Of a DNA stretch of 64,000 nucleotides, positions 8,908-18,496 are shown piece after piece (the first letter of the stretch is position 1; each line of letters begins with the position of its first letter). The stretch spans positions 1,708,501-1,772,500 of the forward strand of contig NZ_CP015247.1 of the NCBI RefSeq assembly GCF_001891125.1, in the 5' to 3' direction. The translations under genes and the position numbers were made by a program. Origin of the DNA: Leuconostoc suionicum. Lineage in GTDB: Bacteria > Bacillota > Bacilli > Lactobacillales > Lactobacillaceae. The notes beneath the pieces are model-generated. The model was not told the origin of the DNA. It saw nothing but the letters and a program-made list of their open reading frames with translations, and searched no databases.

Positions 8908-10398
8908 TCAATTAACATTTTCATACAGGCCGTTAACAAAGTCTAGCCAGTACTGTGGATTTAGAGGCTCTCCCGTAGCATCTTCCAATACTTTATTAGG
9001 GTCTACGGCCCCACCATATTGCCAAATATGCTCCTTCCGCCATTCAAAAATTGGTGAGTAATCGCCCGATTCAAAGATAGCTTTAAAATCTAACGTCTTT
9101 GTCATGGTTGCTCTAAATTGAGCTGCATATAAGTGACCGAGTGCATAACTTGGGAAGTACCCAAATGATCCGCCCGCCCAGTGAATGTCCTGTAAAATAC
9201 CAGTCAAATCATCTGGTACTTCTAAACCAAGATATTCTTTATATTTCTTATTCCAGAGTGCTGGCAAATCACTTATATCAACGTTATCGTTAAAAATTGC
9301 TTTTTCAATTTCATAACGAATAATGATGTGCAGTGGATAAGTTAGCGGGTCCGCTTCAGTACGAATCAGTGTGGCTTCAGTTTTTAACCACGCTTGATAA
9401 AATTGATCAAAATTAATATCATCAAATGTTGGTGCCACAATTGCTTGTAACTTTGGATATTCAACTGCCCAAAATTCTTTTGATCTTCCAACCATAACTT
9501 CATTAAACAACGATTGCGATTCATGAATACTCATGCTGATTGGCAAAACTGAACGTACATCGTCATACTTAGAATCAACATTTTGTTCAAAGAGTCCGTG
9601 GCCTGCCTCGTGGAGAATGCCTAGAACTGCCATTTGAAAATTATTTTCGTCCCAACGTGTGGTGATACGAGCATCATCACGATTCAGAGCTTCCATAAAT
9701 GGATGGATTGTATCATCTAGCCGACCTTTATTTAGGTTGTAACCCAATCTTTGTGCAGCCGCCATAGCATACTTACTTTGTTGTGCCTTAGTGACCTTAC
9801 GACTTAAGAATTCATCATTCGGTATCGAATCATTGGCCGACAATTTGTGACGCAATGTTGTGATACCATTCTTAACTTGGTCAAATACTGCATCCAATTT
9901 TTCGACAGTTAGTCCTGGTTCATATTGATTTAATAAAACATCGTATGGTGTTTTTTCATTTTTTTGCCATAGTGGAATGAATTGCTTCAAATAGCTAATA
10001 ATTCGTTCCAAATATGGCTGATAAACTTTATAGTCGTTAGCCTCACGCGCTCTTGCCCAAAAGTCTTGTGCTTCCGAAAGTGTTTTCTGAAAAGCAATAA
10101 AATCTTGTTCAGGAATATTGCCTGTCATATCAAAATCTTTACGTGCCTTTTGAAGCACAAGATGACCTAGATTATCTAATGATGAATCGTCAGCTTCCAA
10201 ATCTTCTAATATCTTTTTTCGAGCACTTCCAGTTGAAACTTGGAATAACTTCTCAGCTAGATATGCGTCCATCTCTGCACGAAAATGTCCCGCATCCTTT
10301 GGCATCCCCGTCAAAGCATCCCAACCTGAAAGTGCAGCTATTTGTGTCAAAATAGTCTGCTCTTTAACTGAATCAAATAAATCGTGTTGTGTCGTCAT
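8908..10398 (-). CDS. M32-family metallocarboxypeptidase
   Basis: A 496-residue cytosolic zinc carboxypeptidase of family M32 (Taq/PfuCP type). The zinc motif HEAGH is in LGILHEAGHGLFEQN near residue 250, followed by the MSIHESQSLFNE helix supplying the third ligand; further family elements are DPLTYPLHIIIRYEIEK, DIHWAGGSFGYFPSYALGH and FEWRKEHIWQYGG. It removes C-terminal amino acids from peptides. AGGAG precedes the start. It is a single gene between two terminators, so it is probably expressed alone. Confidence 0.93.
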   Translation of the reverse strand: MTTQHDLFDSVKEQTILTQIAALSGWDALTGMPKDAGHFRAEMDAYLAEKLFQVSTGSARKKILEDLEADDSSLDNLGHLVLQKARKDFDMTGNIPEQDFIAFQKTLSEAQDFWARAREANDYKVYQPYLERIISYLKQFIPLWQKNEKTPYDVLLNQYEPGLTVEKLDAVFDQVKNGITTLRHKLSANDSIPNDEFLSRKVTKAQQSKYAMAAAQRLGYNLNKGRLDDTIHPFMEALNRDDARITTRWDENNFQMAVLGILHEAGHGLFEQNVDSKYDDVRSVLPISMSIHESQSLFNEVMVGRSKEFWAVEYPKLQAIVAPTFDDINFDQFYQAWLKTEATLIRTEADPLTYPLHIIIRYEIEKAIFNDNVDISDLPALWNKKYKEYLGLEVPDDLTGILQDIHWAGGSFGYFPSYALGHLYAAQFRATMTKTLDFKAIFESGDYSPIFEWRKEHIWQYGGAVDPNKVLEDATGEPLNPQYWLDFVNGLYENVN

Positions 10399-10498
10399 AT
10401 ATAGCTCCTATTAGAATATTTTTAGTTAATAATCATTTTATCATTTCATTTGAAGAAATGTGTCATCATTTGTCATTATTTAGAAAACTGTCTTAATT

Positions 10499-10549
10499 AA
10501 AAATAAAAAGGAACTAGACCTGTTAGCAGATTTAGTTCCTTTTATTTTT
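10499..10549. terminator. Terminator after sua5
   Basis: AAATAAAAAGGAACTA pairs with TTAGTTCCTTTTATTTTT around a 15-base loop. It ends the tdk-prfA-prmC-sua5 operon and its right arm overlaps the sua5 stop codon. Confidence 0.8.
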
Positions 10550-11561
10550 AGTTTTGAAATTCCTGATTTCCCGCTGCTTTACCTAAACGATTATTAAAGG
10601 CCTTACCAATACCAATCGGCGGCATCTTTTGAACGTAAATCGTGGTTATCTGACTATCATCATCGTAAAAACGTAACCCAGCAAATAACTGTTCAGTAGC
10701 CGTTTCTAAGGTGTTTCCTAATGACCACGCCTGACGCTTCGTTAATCCCATTTTTTCAATCATATCATCTTGGGCCATTACAACATCATTTGGTGCAAGT
10801 ACTTGTTTTAAGTCTAAGGCATCTAATTCGTCAAACATTACGACATTTTTGTCTGGGGCATAGTGGCGATATTTCATGCCTGGTGCCTTAGGTGTTACAT
10901 TGCTCGCAACAGATTCTGTACTAGTTGCATCAATAACTTTCATTTGTAAAACATTTTCAAGTTGTGTTTGAGTCACTGCGCCTGGGCGTAAAATAATCGG
11001 TGTCGATATCGACATATCGACAACCGTTGACTCAACACCTACTTGCGTCGGTCCATCATCAACAATTCCGGCAATTTTATTTTGCATATCGTGCCACACA
11101 TGCTGTGCTGTTGTTGGGGATGGCTTTCCTGATGTATTTGCGCTTGGTCCCACAATTGGTACACCAGCAGCACGAATTAACGTACGTGCCGCGTCGTTAG
11201 CAGGTAAGCGAAAAGCAACCGTCTGTAATCCACCGGTCACCAACATGGACACCTTTCCTGGTTTGATAGGTAGGATAATAGTTAACGAACCCGGCCAAAA
11301 ATGGTCCATCAATCCCCTAGCTTGGTCAGAAATAGTTACAAATTCATCCAACTGTGCAGCGTCTGCTACGGTCATAATCAAAGGATTATCAGCAGGTCGT
11401 CCCTTAGCGACAAATACCTTTTTAATTGCTGATTCATTCGTTGCATCGGCTCCCAGTCCGTAAACTGTTTCTGTTGGAAAAGCAACTACTTCGCCTTTTT
11501 GAATAAGTCGGCTAGCTTCTTCAATATCATTTTTAGTGGTTTCAAAAATTTTTGTTTTCAT
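10548..11561 (-). CDS. sua5: L-threonylcarbamoyladenylate synthase (Sua5/YwlC type)
   Basis: A 337-residue protein with an N-terminal YrdC domain (GEVVAFPTETVYGLGADA, KGRPADNPLI, VAFRLPAN, PSANTSGKPSPT) and a C-terminal Sua5 domain from about residue 220, entered by the APGMKYRHYAP linker. It makes threonylcarbamoyl-AMP from threonine, bicarbonate and ATP, the substrate used by TsaD/TsaB, also encoded in this window. The start overlaps the end of prmC by four bases. The order tdk-prfA-prmC-ywlC is the standard Firmicute one. Confidence 0.94.
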   Translation of the reverse strand: MKTKIFETTKNDIEEASRLIQKGEVVAFPTETVYGLGADATNESAIKKVFVAKGRPADNPLIMTVADAAQLDEFVTISDQARGLMDHFWPGSLTIILPIKPGKVSMLVTGGLQTVAFRLPANDAARTLIRAAGVPIVGPSANTSGKPSPTTAQHVWHDMQNKIAGIVDDGPTQVGVESTVVDMSISTPIILRPGAVTQTQLENVLQMKVIDATSTESVASNVTPKAPGMKYRHYAPDKNVVMFDELDALDLKQVLAPNDVVMAQDDMIEKMGLTKRQAWSLGNTLETATEQLFAGLRFYDDDSQITTIYVQKMPPIGIGKAFNNRLGKAAGNQEFQN

Positions 11562-12550
11562 TTTTCTACTCGAATCATGCGATCAAGACCTGCAAAATCT
11601 TGTCGCAAAGTTATCTTCGCTTTGGGCAATGCCGCTTGTAGTAACTGCTGTACTGCCTTTCCTTGTTTATAACCAATTTCAAAATACGCACGGCCATGTT
11701 CAGTTAAATGCGCATCTAATCCACGCGCAAGTTTTTCGTAAATTGCTAAACCATCATTTTCAGCAAATAAAGCTGTATGCGGTTCGAAAGTTAACACACT
11801 GTCATCCATCTCATCTTCATCACTATTAGAAATATATGGTGGATTACTAACAATAAGATCAAATTTCAATCCGCTTAATGCACTAAAAACATCGCTTTCA
11901 ACAAAATGTAGATGTGATAAATTAAAACGTTGTGCATTCATTTCAGCTACCGTCAAAGCATCTTGAGAAATATCTGCGGCAAACCCTTTCACTCGCTGGT
12001 TCTCAAGCATTAATGTTTCAATAATTGCCCCACTACCTGTGCCAATATCTAACACAGAAACGGGATGTTTAGCATTACCAGCATCTTTCAAAATCCATTC
12101 AACCAGTTGCTCGGTTTCTGGCCGTGGAATCAACACACGTTCATCTACCATAAATTCACGGCCATAAAATGGTGCATGACCTAAAATATATTGTGGCGGC
12201 TTATTTTTAACTAATTCTGATACCCATGTGGGCCAAAGTGCCGCTAAAGCTGCCGGCATTTGTCGCGACATATTTGCTCGTAGCATACCATAATTAACAT
12301 TCAGTGCTCCACTGAGAAGAAAATCAATATTATCCTTAGCATCTTCTGCCGGCATACCAACACTGGTCAGCTCTAAAAGAGCCCATTTTTTGGCCTCAAG
12401 CAATGAAATTTTTACTGTGGCTGAATTAACTGGTTTTTGAATGTCGTCCCATTCAAACCATTTTGGTGTGTTTAATTTGCTCGAAAGTACTTTGGAATCT
12501 GATTTAGATTTTTTAAACTGATCTGGCGTTTCAAAATGCTTTCCAGTCAT
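11558..12550 (-). CDS. prmC: Peptide chain release factor N5-glutamine methyltransferase PrmC
   Basis: A 330-residue PrmC/HemK, which methylates the GGQ glutamine of release factors using SAM. It shows the helical N-domain, [33 protein letters not shown] motif [10 protein letters not shown] and the catalytic [11 protein letters not shown]. About 48 residues precede the usual start of the family (the MSLLEA-like [13 protein letters not shown] segment); they are lysine- and serine-rich and without known similarity. No other ATG or strong start is available before that point, and the ATGA overlap with prfA supports the long form. Confidence 0.93.
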   Translation of the reverse strand: MTGKHFETPDQFKKSKSDSKVLSSKLNTPKWFEWDDIQKPVNSATVKISLLEAKKWALLELTSVGMPAEDAKDNIDFLLSGALNVNYGMLRANMSRQMPAALAALWPTWVSELVKNKPPQYILGHAPFYGREFMVDERVLIPRPETEQLVEWILKDAGNAKHPVSVLDIGTGSGAIIETLMLENQRVKGFAADISQDALTVAEMNAQRFNLSHLHFVESDVFSALSGLKFDLIVSNPPYISNSDEDEMDDSVLTFEPHTALFAENDGLAIYEKLARGLDAHLTEHGRAYFEIGYKQGKAVQQLLQAALPKAKITLRQDFAGLDRMIRVEK

Positions 12551-13617
12551 TTGTTTAGTTCCGCCAACTTTGCTGTTTGATCTGCAATAACCAATGCATC
12601 GATAACCTCACCAAGTTCACCGTTCATAATACGATCCAACTTATTCAGTGTCAGACCAATGCGGTGATCTGTTACACGATTTTGCGGATAGTTGTAGGTT
12701 CTGATTCGTTCCGAACGATCACCAGTTCCGACCGCTGATTTCCGCTGTGCTGCATATTCAGATTCATTTTGTTGTGCATAAAAATCATAAACACGACTTG
12801 CCAATAACTTTCGGGCCTTATCACGGTTTTTAATTTGCGTTCTCTCTTCTTGCATCTTAACCATAATACCTGTTGGTTTGTGAATTAAGCGAACTGCTGT
12901 TGACACCTTATTGACGTTTTGTCCACCAGCACCACCTGAACGGAAAAATTCTTCTTCCAAATCTGATTCATTTAGTTCAAAGTCAATTTCTTCAAATTCT
13001 GGCATGACACCAACCGTTGCTGTGGAAGTATGAACACGTCCTTGCGTTTCAGTAGCCGGAACACGTTGCACTCGATGAGCACCAGATTCAAATTTTAGCT
13101 TAGAATAAACATTGTCACCCGTAATCATAACAGCAACTTCTTTATAACCACCAACTTCAGTACTGCTTTCATCAATGATGCTCAATGACCAGTTTTGACG
13201 TTCGGCATACCGACGGTACATGTCTAATAGGTCAGCAGCAAAAAGTGACGATTCATCCCCACCAGCTGCTCCACGTATTTCCATGATAATATTTTTATCG
13301 TCGTTAGGGTCTTTTGGCAACATCAAAACTTTCAATTGCGCTTCCAATTGTTCCTTTTCAGGTCTCAAGGTATTGAGATCTTCTTTAGCTAAAGGTGCCA
13401 TTTCAGCATCATTTAAAAGTTCTTCGGCATCTTGAATATCTTGAATTACCTGCTTATAACGTGTATAAACTTCAACGGTTTGGCGTATTTCACCAGCTTC
13501 TTTAGAAAGCTTCATATAATGTTGACCATCATTCATCACTTCAGGATCAGCCAGTTGCTCATTTAGCTCATCATAGTGATCAACGACGGTTTGTAAAGAT
13601 TGAAATATTGGATCCAT
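12547..13617 (-). CDS. prfA: Peptide chain release factor 1
   Basis: A 356-residue RF1 that ends translation at UAA and UAG. The stop-reading tripeptide PAT is in [16 protein letters not shown] and the catalytic GGQ in [18 protein letters not shown]. The start is MDPIFQSLQ at 13617, preceded by a GGAG site; the open frame further upstream is not needed. It is followed by its modifying enzyme PrmC with a four-base overlap. Confidence 0.96.
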   Translation of the reverse strand: MDPIFQSLQTVVDHYDELNEQLADPEVMNDGQHYMKLSKEAGEIRQTVEVYTRYKQVIQDIQDAEELLNDAEMAPLAKEDLNTLRPEKEQLEAQLKVLMLPKDPNDDKNIIMEIRGAAGGDESSLFAADLLDMYRRYAERQNWSLSIIDESSTEVGGYKEVAVMITGDNVYSKLKFESGAHRVQRVPATETQGRVHTSTATVGVMPEFEEIDFELNESDLEEEFFRSGGAGGQNVNKVSTAVRLIHKPTGIMVKMQEERTQIKNRDKARKLLASRVYDFYAQQNESEYAAQRKSAVGTGDRSERIRTYNYPQNRVTDHRIGLTLNKLDRIMNGELGEVIDALVIADQTAKLAELNK

Positions 13618-13698
13618 TTTATTCTCCAGTAGAAGCTGCCAGTGCTGACACACTAACAACATTTTATTTTTTATGTACAGGGTCGATGGCCCCTTGAT

Positions 13699-14310
13699 TC
13701 ACTGATCATGGTCAGTTGAAAACATCTCAGCAATTTTATCTAAGTCGGGATTAAACCAATGGTGACGACACGTAGGAATATAAGCTTCATCGCCACCAAT
13801 GAAAACTTGCGCACCTTCGCGTTGTGGTTTTCCATCAACAATACGTAATTGAGTCGTTGCCTTCTTGCCACAAAATGAACAAATTGTTTTCATTTCTTCT
13901 AATTTATCAGCTAATTCGATTAAGCGTTTTGAACCTTCAAACAAATGATTAAAAGCATCTTGTTTTAAGCCAAAAGTCATGACAGGAATATTAAGGTTAT
14001 CAACAACATACGCTAGTTGATCAACCTGTTCAGCGGCTAAAAATTGCGCTTCATCAATTAACACTACTGCTAAATTATCATTTTTCATTTTTTTAATTAA
14101 TTGATACAAATTTTGATCTGGTTGAACTGTCACTGCTTCACGAGACAAACCAATTCGACTAGCCACAACACCAACACCATTTCGTGAATCCACAATAGGT
14201 GTCATCAACAACACTTTCCGACCTTGTGATTCATAATTATGGGCGACCTTGAGGATTTCAATAGACTTTCCGGAACTCATTGCGCCATATTCAAAAAATA
14301 ATTGTGCCAT
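13699..14310 (-). CDS. tdk: Thymidine kinase
   Basis: A 203-residue type II thymidine kinase for the pyrimidine salvage pathway. It has the P-loop GAMSSGKS near residues 9-16, the Walker B stretch VVLIDEAQFL, the lasso zinc site CSFCGKK with TCRHH near the C terminus, and the VFIGGDEAYIPTC substrate segment. It stands first in tdk-prfA-prmC-sua5, the usual Firmicute order. Confidence 0.95.
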   Translation of the reverse strand: MAQLFFEYGAMSSGKSIEILKVAHNYESQGRKVLLMTPIVDSRNGVGVVASRIGLSREAVTVQPDQNLYQLIKKMKNDNLAVVLIDEAQFLAAEQVDQLAYVVDNLNIPVMTFGLKQDAFNHLFEGSKRLIELADKLEEMKTICSFCGKKATTQLRIVDGKPQREGAQVFIGGDEAYIPTCRHHWFNPDLDKIAEMFSTDHDQ

Positions 14311-14474
14311 ATCTTTACTGTGTTTAATCCATAGATTATAAACACTTATTCCCCTTTTTATTAGTTTGAATGAAGCCTGAGTACCATATATAAATGAATG
14401 ATATTTTTGCTAAAATATTTATCCACACAGACATGCAGACACTGCTAATAATATTATACCAATATTTACAGCAA

Positions 14475-14498
14475 CAAAAAAGCCACGATTAAGTGGCG
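14475..14498 (-). terminator. Terminator of the NlpC/P60 gene
   Basis: On the minus strand GCCAC, a six-base loop and GTGGC are followed by TTTTTTG, shortly after the stop codon. Confidence 0.75.
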
Positions 14499-14511
14499 CT
14501 ATAATAAATCT

Positions 14512-15432
14512 TTATTCCGTTACTTCACGACGTACTGTTCCTGGCTTTAATAAATCAGCCCACGTTAATGTCTTAGATGTTTTATAGTTAACCAATTCAT
14601 TTAAACGACTAACTGCGACACCATTAGTAGGCGATGAATCATGTAAAATGAATCCATTACCGAGGTAAATGGCAGTATGAAGGCGATCCTCAGTGTAAGT
14701 GCTTGGAGTAACAAGAATATCTCCTCGTTGCATATCAGACCATGCAACCTCAGTTCCTGTTTGTGCTAACAAAGTCGTAGAAGCAGCAGATTGCACCACT
14801 AATGGTAACCCGGCTTTTCTATAAAACCATGCAATGAATGATGAACAATCAAATTCATTCTTAGCTATAGAACTATCAGTACGACCACCTCCATAAGCGT
14901 AGGGGCTCTTTCCGACCAAAGTCATACCACCTGAAATAACTTTTTCAATAATCGTATTATCACTCTTAACCGAGGAAGCAATTTTTTTATAAGCTTTGAC
15001 AGTATCATTCACGCCGTCATCATCGAAGTAATAATAATACCCGTCAATTTTTTTAAATCCGTACACCATTTCACTATTTTCAGGAGAAAAATAATATTCT
15101 TTTTTACCAATGGTTTGTAATCCTGTCAGTTTCTTTTTTGTTGTTTCTGAAATCAAATATGTTTTGCCAAGAGTAGTCGTTTTCATTATAACTTTTTCAC
15201 CACTAACAGTTGTGAAATGTTGTGAACTACTTTTAACGGTCAGTTTCTTTAACCCTGTTGTTTTCAATACTTTTGTCGGTAACTCCTGAATACTTTCAGG
15301 TAGACTGATAATGTGTGTGGTAATTAGTACACCTGCTGCACCAACAACTATGGGTATTGTAATGAACACCCAATGCAGATGGCGCCTGCGTCTTCTTGAC
15401 TTATATCTTGATGTTTTTTTTCTTGATTTCAT
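14512..15432 (-). CDS. Membrane-anchored NlpC/P60 peptidoglycan hydrolase with a wall-binding-type repeat
   Basis: A 306-residue surface protein. A very basic N terminus (residues 1-18) precedes one membrane helix (about 20-42) with no cleavage site, so it should stay anchored. Residues 105-140 hold one or two aromatic repeats of the glucan/choline-binding type (GLQTIGKKEYYF, GFKKIDGYYYYFDDDG). The C-terminal domain is NlpC/P60: catalytic cysteine in EFDCSSFIAWFY near 195, histidine in LHTAIYLGN, and a third polar residue in ILHDSS. Such enzymes cut D-Glu-diamino acid bonds in wall peptides. Single gene; tdk lies about 200 bp downstream on the same strand beyond a terminator. The 290 bp upstream (15433-15721) hold only AT-rich sequence with no feature I can name. 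Confidence 0.88.
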   Translation of the reverse strand: MKSRKKTSRYKSRRRRRHLHWVFITIPIVVGAAGVLITTHIISLPESIQELPTKVLKTTGLKKLTVKSSSQHFTTVSGEKVIMKTTTLGKTYLISETTKKKLTGLQTIGKKEYYFSPENSEMVYGFKKIDGYYYYFDDDGVNDTVKAYKKIASSVKSDNTIIEKVISGGMTLVGKSPYAYGGGRTDSSIAKNEFDCSSFIAWFYRKAGLPLVVQSAASTTLLAQTGTEVAWSDMQRGDILVTPSTYTEDRLHTAIYLGNGFILHDSSPTNGVAVSRLNELVNYKTSKTLTWADLLKPGTVRREVTE

Positions 15433-15721
15433 TTATCTTAAATTCCTTCACAATAGCCAATTCCAACCCCAAAACATATCTTAACAGACGTACTTTACAA
15501 GAAGATTAAACTATACATAAGTTAGTGAAATGACTTTATATCCAAGATTTGAATGATTTTCTCCTTGGTAATTAAAGATGGTTTGTCTCGCAAACAGTAT
15601 AACTCTATTTTAAGAAAGAGTCATACGTAGTAGTTCCCTTTAAATATTATCTCTTAGTTATACTAAAAAAACACCATAAATAATGATGTTTATTGAAGAA
15701 GTAATAATATAATAAATAATC

Positions 15722-16801
15722 TTATTCTTTTACCCAAAAACTACCAGCCATCTTTCTCACAACCGTTGTCATTTGCTTGGCAGATTGTACATCGTGCACT
15801 CTTAAAATGCGTGCACCACGATTAAACATCTCAGTGGCAGCCACTAAAGAAACGTCAGCCCTTTCATTTTTCGGTAAATTTAACAAGAATTTTGCCCATC
15901 CTTTATTGGACACAGCGGTCATCACAGGGCGCTTAAAACGTTGCAAATGATCGATACTATTCATCATTGCCAAATCTTGATTCATGTCCGAATTCTTTGC
16001 GTAGCCAATACCTGGATCTAAAGCAATTCTTGATTCATCGATTCCCGCACAACGCATTATTTTTAGATTTTCTTCAAACCACTCGCCCATTTCTGAAACG
16101 ACACTTTTCACATTATCTGCACGTGGATTCCACATAGTCAGCAAGCCAACAGATTTACCAGCCAAAAAAGATAATTTGCGATTATCATCTGTAAAACCAT
16201 TGACATCATTAATAATATCAATACCTAAATTGACAGCCTCTACCATAACCTCGTATTTATAAGTATCAATCGCCAATGCTACACTTGGAAATCTTTTTTT
16301 GATTTCAATAATATATGGCGCAACTCGTTCAATCTCAGTTTTCGGCTGCAGTTCCAAGCCTGCCTCAATATAACCTGGTTTGGTAGTTTGACCACCTATT
16401 TCAATAACATCTGCACCTTGTCGAATCATCTGCTCAACACGTAGCAACATTGTTTCTAAATCAGCAACATCCTCACCATTGTAAAATGACTCAGGGCTAA
16501 CATTCAATACGCCATAAATAATACCATTATCATCGTACAATTTGTGTTTATTAGCTTGCCATAAATAATTATTTTGATTTAACCAGTTTACTAATTTTGG
16601 ACTGTCTATTTTTTGATTCAGTGCTTTGATTGCACCACGACTTAGCCAGTAACCTGAGTCACTTGAAACCGCCTGAACCTCCAATAGAAATTTTTCCATG
16701 GGCTCGCTTAACTGGTCAACGCTAATCAAAGCGCCTTCTCCTTTGGCTTGGGATTTAGCTAAAACAGGGTTATTTGGTAATAAAACTTCAACTCTTGTCA
16801 T
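15722..16801 (-). CDS. folP: Dihydropteroate synthase with N-terminal extension
   Basis: A 359-residue DHPS joining dihydropterin pyrophosphate to p-aminobenzoate. The core barrel starts near residue 93: GVLNVSPESFYNG, EIGGQTTKPG, AIDTYKYEV, IINDVNGF, DPGIGYAKN and ILRVHDV. About 90 extra N-terminal residues precede it, as seen in several lactobacilli. Two positions differ from the usual pattern: the substrate loop reads VSNKGW where most enzymes have TSRK, keeping the lysine but losing the arginine, and NVTPDSF is NVSPESF. It overlaps the HAM1 gene by 14 bases and ends the folate operon. Confidence 0.9.
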   Translation of the reverse strand: MTRVEVLLPNNPVLAKSQAKGEGALISVDQLSEPMEKFLLEVQAVSSDSGYWLSRGAIKALNQKIDSPKLVNWLNQNNYLWQANKHKLYDDNGIIYGVLNVSPESFYNGEDVADLETMLLRVEQMIRQGADVIEIGGQTTKPGYIEAGLELQPKTEIERVAPYIIEIKKRFPSVALAIDTYKYEVMVEAVNLGIDIINDVNGFTDDNRKLSFLAGKSVGLLTMWNPRADNVKSVVSEMGEWFEENLKIMRCAGIDESRIALDPGIGYAKNSDMNQDLAMMNSIDHLQRFKRPVMTAVSNKGWAKFLLNLPKNERADVSLVAATEMFNRGARILRVHDVQSAKQMTTVVRKMAGSFWVKE

Positions 16802-17393
16802 AGAGCCCCCCTAGTTCTCGTAACAATGCTTTTGCAGCACGACCACGATGTGAAAAATTTACCCGTTCATTCATTGGCATTTCCGCAAATGTTTTACCAT
16901 TTTCAGCCTCAAACAAGGTATCGAATCCTACTGAAAAGCTACCGCGCTCTTCAGATGCCAATGTGACTCCTCCTCGTCCAATCGCTTTTTGCGCACGACC
17001 GTCTGGTGTTAGTAAAACAAATAATGTTTCTAAATAAGCACCACGCGCCATCTCTGGCGTATATAGATTCAACAAGTACTCATCTTCTTCACGTATAGAT
17101 TTCAATCCTAGTCTTTTAAATTCCCTAGCAATTGTTAATCCAAAACGTTCAGGAAACGCATCAAAGTAAGCCCCTGTATCATCAGCCAATATCCATTCGT
17201 TTGGCAAAAATTTTTGAATAAAACAAGCCTTAGCTAATGCATTCTCGTACTGATCATCTGTAGTTTCTGGTGGGAAGACCTGCTCATCGATAAATGAACG
17301 ATAATTCAGTACATCAACACCAAATTCGGAAAATACTTGCTGAATCTCGCGTGTCTTTTCTGAGTTGTTGGAAGCAATTACTAATCTTTGCAT
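16788..17393 (-). CDS. HAM1/RdgB-family NTP pyrophosphatase in the folate operon
   Basis: A 201-residue ITPase/HAM1-fold protein: IASNNSEKTREIQQVF near the start, WILADDTGAYFDAFPE in the middle, SVGFDTLFE and NFSHRGRAAKALL at the end. The family normally clears ITP, XTP and dITP. In Lactobacillus plantarum a homologue sits in the same place in the folate cluster (folB-folK-folE-folC-xtp3-folP). No Nudix-type dihydroneopterin triphosphate pyrophosphatase is visible here, so a role in that folate step is a fair inference, but unproven. Start has no unusual feature; it overlaps folP by 14 bases. Confidence 0.87.
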   Translation of the reverse strand: MQRLVIASNNSEKTREIQQVFSEFGVDVLNYRSFIDEQVFPPETTDDQYENALAKACFIQKFLPNEWILADDTGAYFDAFPERFGLTIAREFKRLGLKSIREEDEYLLNLYTPEMARGAYLETLFVLLTPDGRAQKAIGRGGVTLASEERGSFSVGFDTLFEAENGKTFAEMPMNERVNFSHRGRAAKALLRELGGLYDKS

Positions 17394-17430
17394 GATTATT
17401 CCTTTTTATATAACTTGAATTTTGAACCTA

Positions 17431-18003
17431 TTATCGAATAACACGCTGCATAAACTGCTGTCGCAATAGCGCATCTGTTTTTAATACCCCTCGGTACACA
17501 CTCGTATTGGTCTGTGTACCTGGCCGATTAATACCACGCATTTCCATACACATATGGCGTGCCGTAATATTTACGGCAACTCCTTTTGGTTCCACAATGC
17601 GAGTCACTTCATCCGCAACTAATGTTGTCAAACTTTCTTGCACACTGGGACGACGAGCAGACCAATCAACTAAACGCGGCAGTTTACTTAAGCCAATAAT
17701 TTTATGATTAGGAACATAGGCAATATCAACTGTTCCAAAAAAAGGTAATAGATGATGCTCACACATCGAATAAAATGGAATATTTTCAACAATCACAATA
17801 TCCGTATCACTCTCAGTGGAAAACACTTTATAATCCTGAAATATTCTTTCACCAGTATGAGCAAATATTTCAGCATACGCCCTAGATACACGTGCTGGTG
17901 TTTCTAGTAAGCCATCACGTGAAACATCATCGCCAATTGTCGTTAAAACATTTTTTACATCTTTTTCTAAACGTTGATTTGTTTCAGTATCAAATATCTT
18001 CAT
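17431..18003 (-). CDS. folE: GTP cyclohydrolase I
   Basis: A 190-residue GTP cyclohydrolase I, making dihydroneopterin triphosphate from GTP. The zinc site is SMCEHHLLPFFGTVDIAYVP with its paired cysteine in ITARHMCMEMRGI. PARVSRAYAEIF and GLSKLPRLVDW are further family marks. Its start overlaps the folK stop by 14 bases. Second committed block of the operon folB-folK-folE-HAM1-folP. Confidence 0.96.
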   Translation of the reverse strand: MKIFDTETNQRLEKDVKNVLTTIGDDVSRDGLLETPARVSRAYAEIFAHTGERIFQDYKVFSTESDTDIVIVENIPFYSMCEHHLLPFFGTVDIAYVPNHKIIGLSKLPRLVDWSARRPSVQESLTTLVADEVTRIVEPKGVAVNITARHMCMEMRGINRPGTQTNTSVYRGVLKTDALLRQQFMQRVIR

Positions 18004-18496
18004 GAAAACTCCCGATTTGTTGATTACTTACTTGACGCACCCAATTTTTATCTGTCGTTGTCGATATGAGTTGCTGTACTTCATGCTTTCGTTCAGGTAA
18101 AACCACATCTAACAATGGTGTTAAAACAAACAGTCGATTTGCCATCTCACGATGAGGAATAGTGAGTGTTTCTGTTGACCATTTTTCATCCCCAAACAAC
18201 AGAATATCTAAATCAATGGTGCGAGGCCCCCAATGTTGTAAGCGCACTCTCTTTAACTTCTTTTCAATTTCTTGCAATACAGTTAACAAATTATAGGCAT
18301 CTAAAGATGTATTCGCACGCACTGCAATATTGTAAAAGTCATCTTGCACCACGCCACCAACGGGTTGAGTTTCATAAATGGGCGACGTAGCTTCAATATC
18401 AATGTTCGGATTTTTATGTAATAACCTGATAGCTTGCTGCAAATTATCTGCACGATTCCCTAAATTTGATCCCAAACTTAAATATACAATTGTCAT
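17990..18496 (-). CDS. folK: 2-amino-4-hydroxy-6-hydroxymethyldihydropteridine diphosphokinase
   Basis: A 168-residue HPPK transferring pyrophosphate from ATP to hydroxymethyl-dihydropterin. It starts YLSLGSNLGNRADNL, then IYETQPVGG, and holds the signature RVRLQHWGPRTIDLDILLFGD followed by IPHREMANRLFVLTPL. It overlaps folB by four bases. Length and motifs are ordinary. Confidence 0.95.
   Translation of the reverse strand: MTIVYLSLGSNLGNRADNLQQAIRLLHKNPNIDIEATSPIYETQPVGGVVQDDFYNIAVRANTSLDAYNLLTVLQEIEKKLKRVRLQHWGPRTIDLDILLFGDEKWSTETLTIPHREMANRLFVLTPLLDVVLPERKHEVQQLISTTTDKNWVRQVSNQQIGSFHEDI

Noticed and set aside
15433..15721. Intergenic 290 bp between folP and the NlpC gene
   Set aside because: Looked for an RNA gene or repeat; only AT-rich sequence and a weak, mismatched hairpin after folP near 15665-15690 were found.
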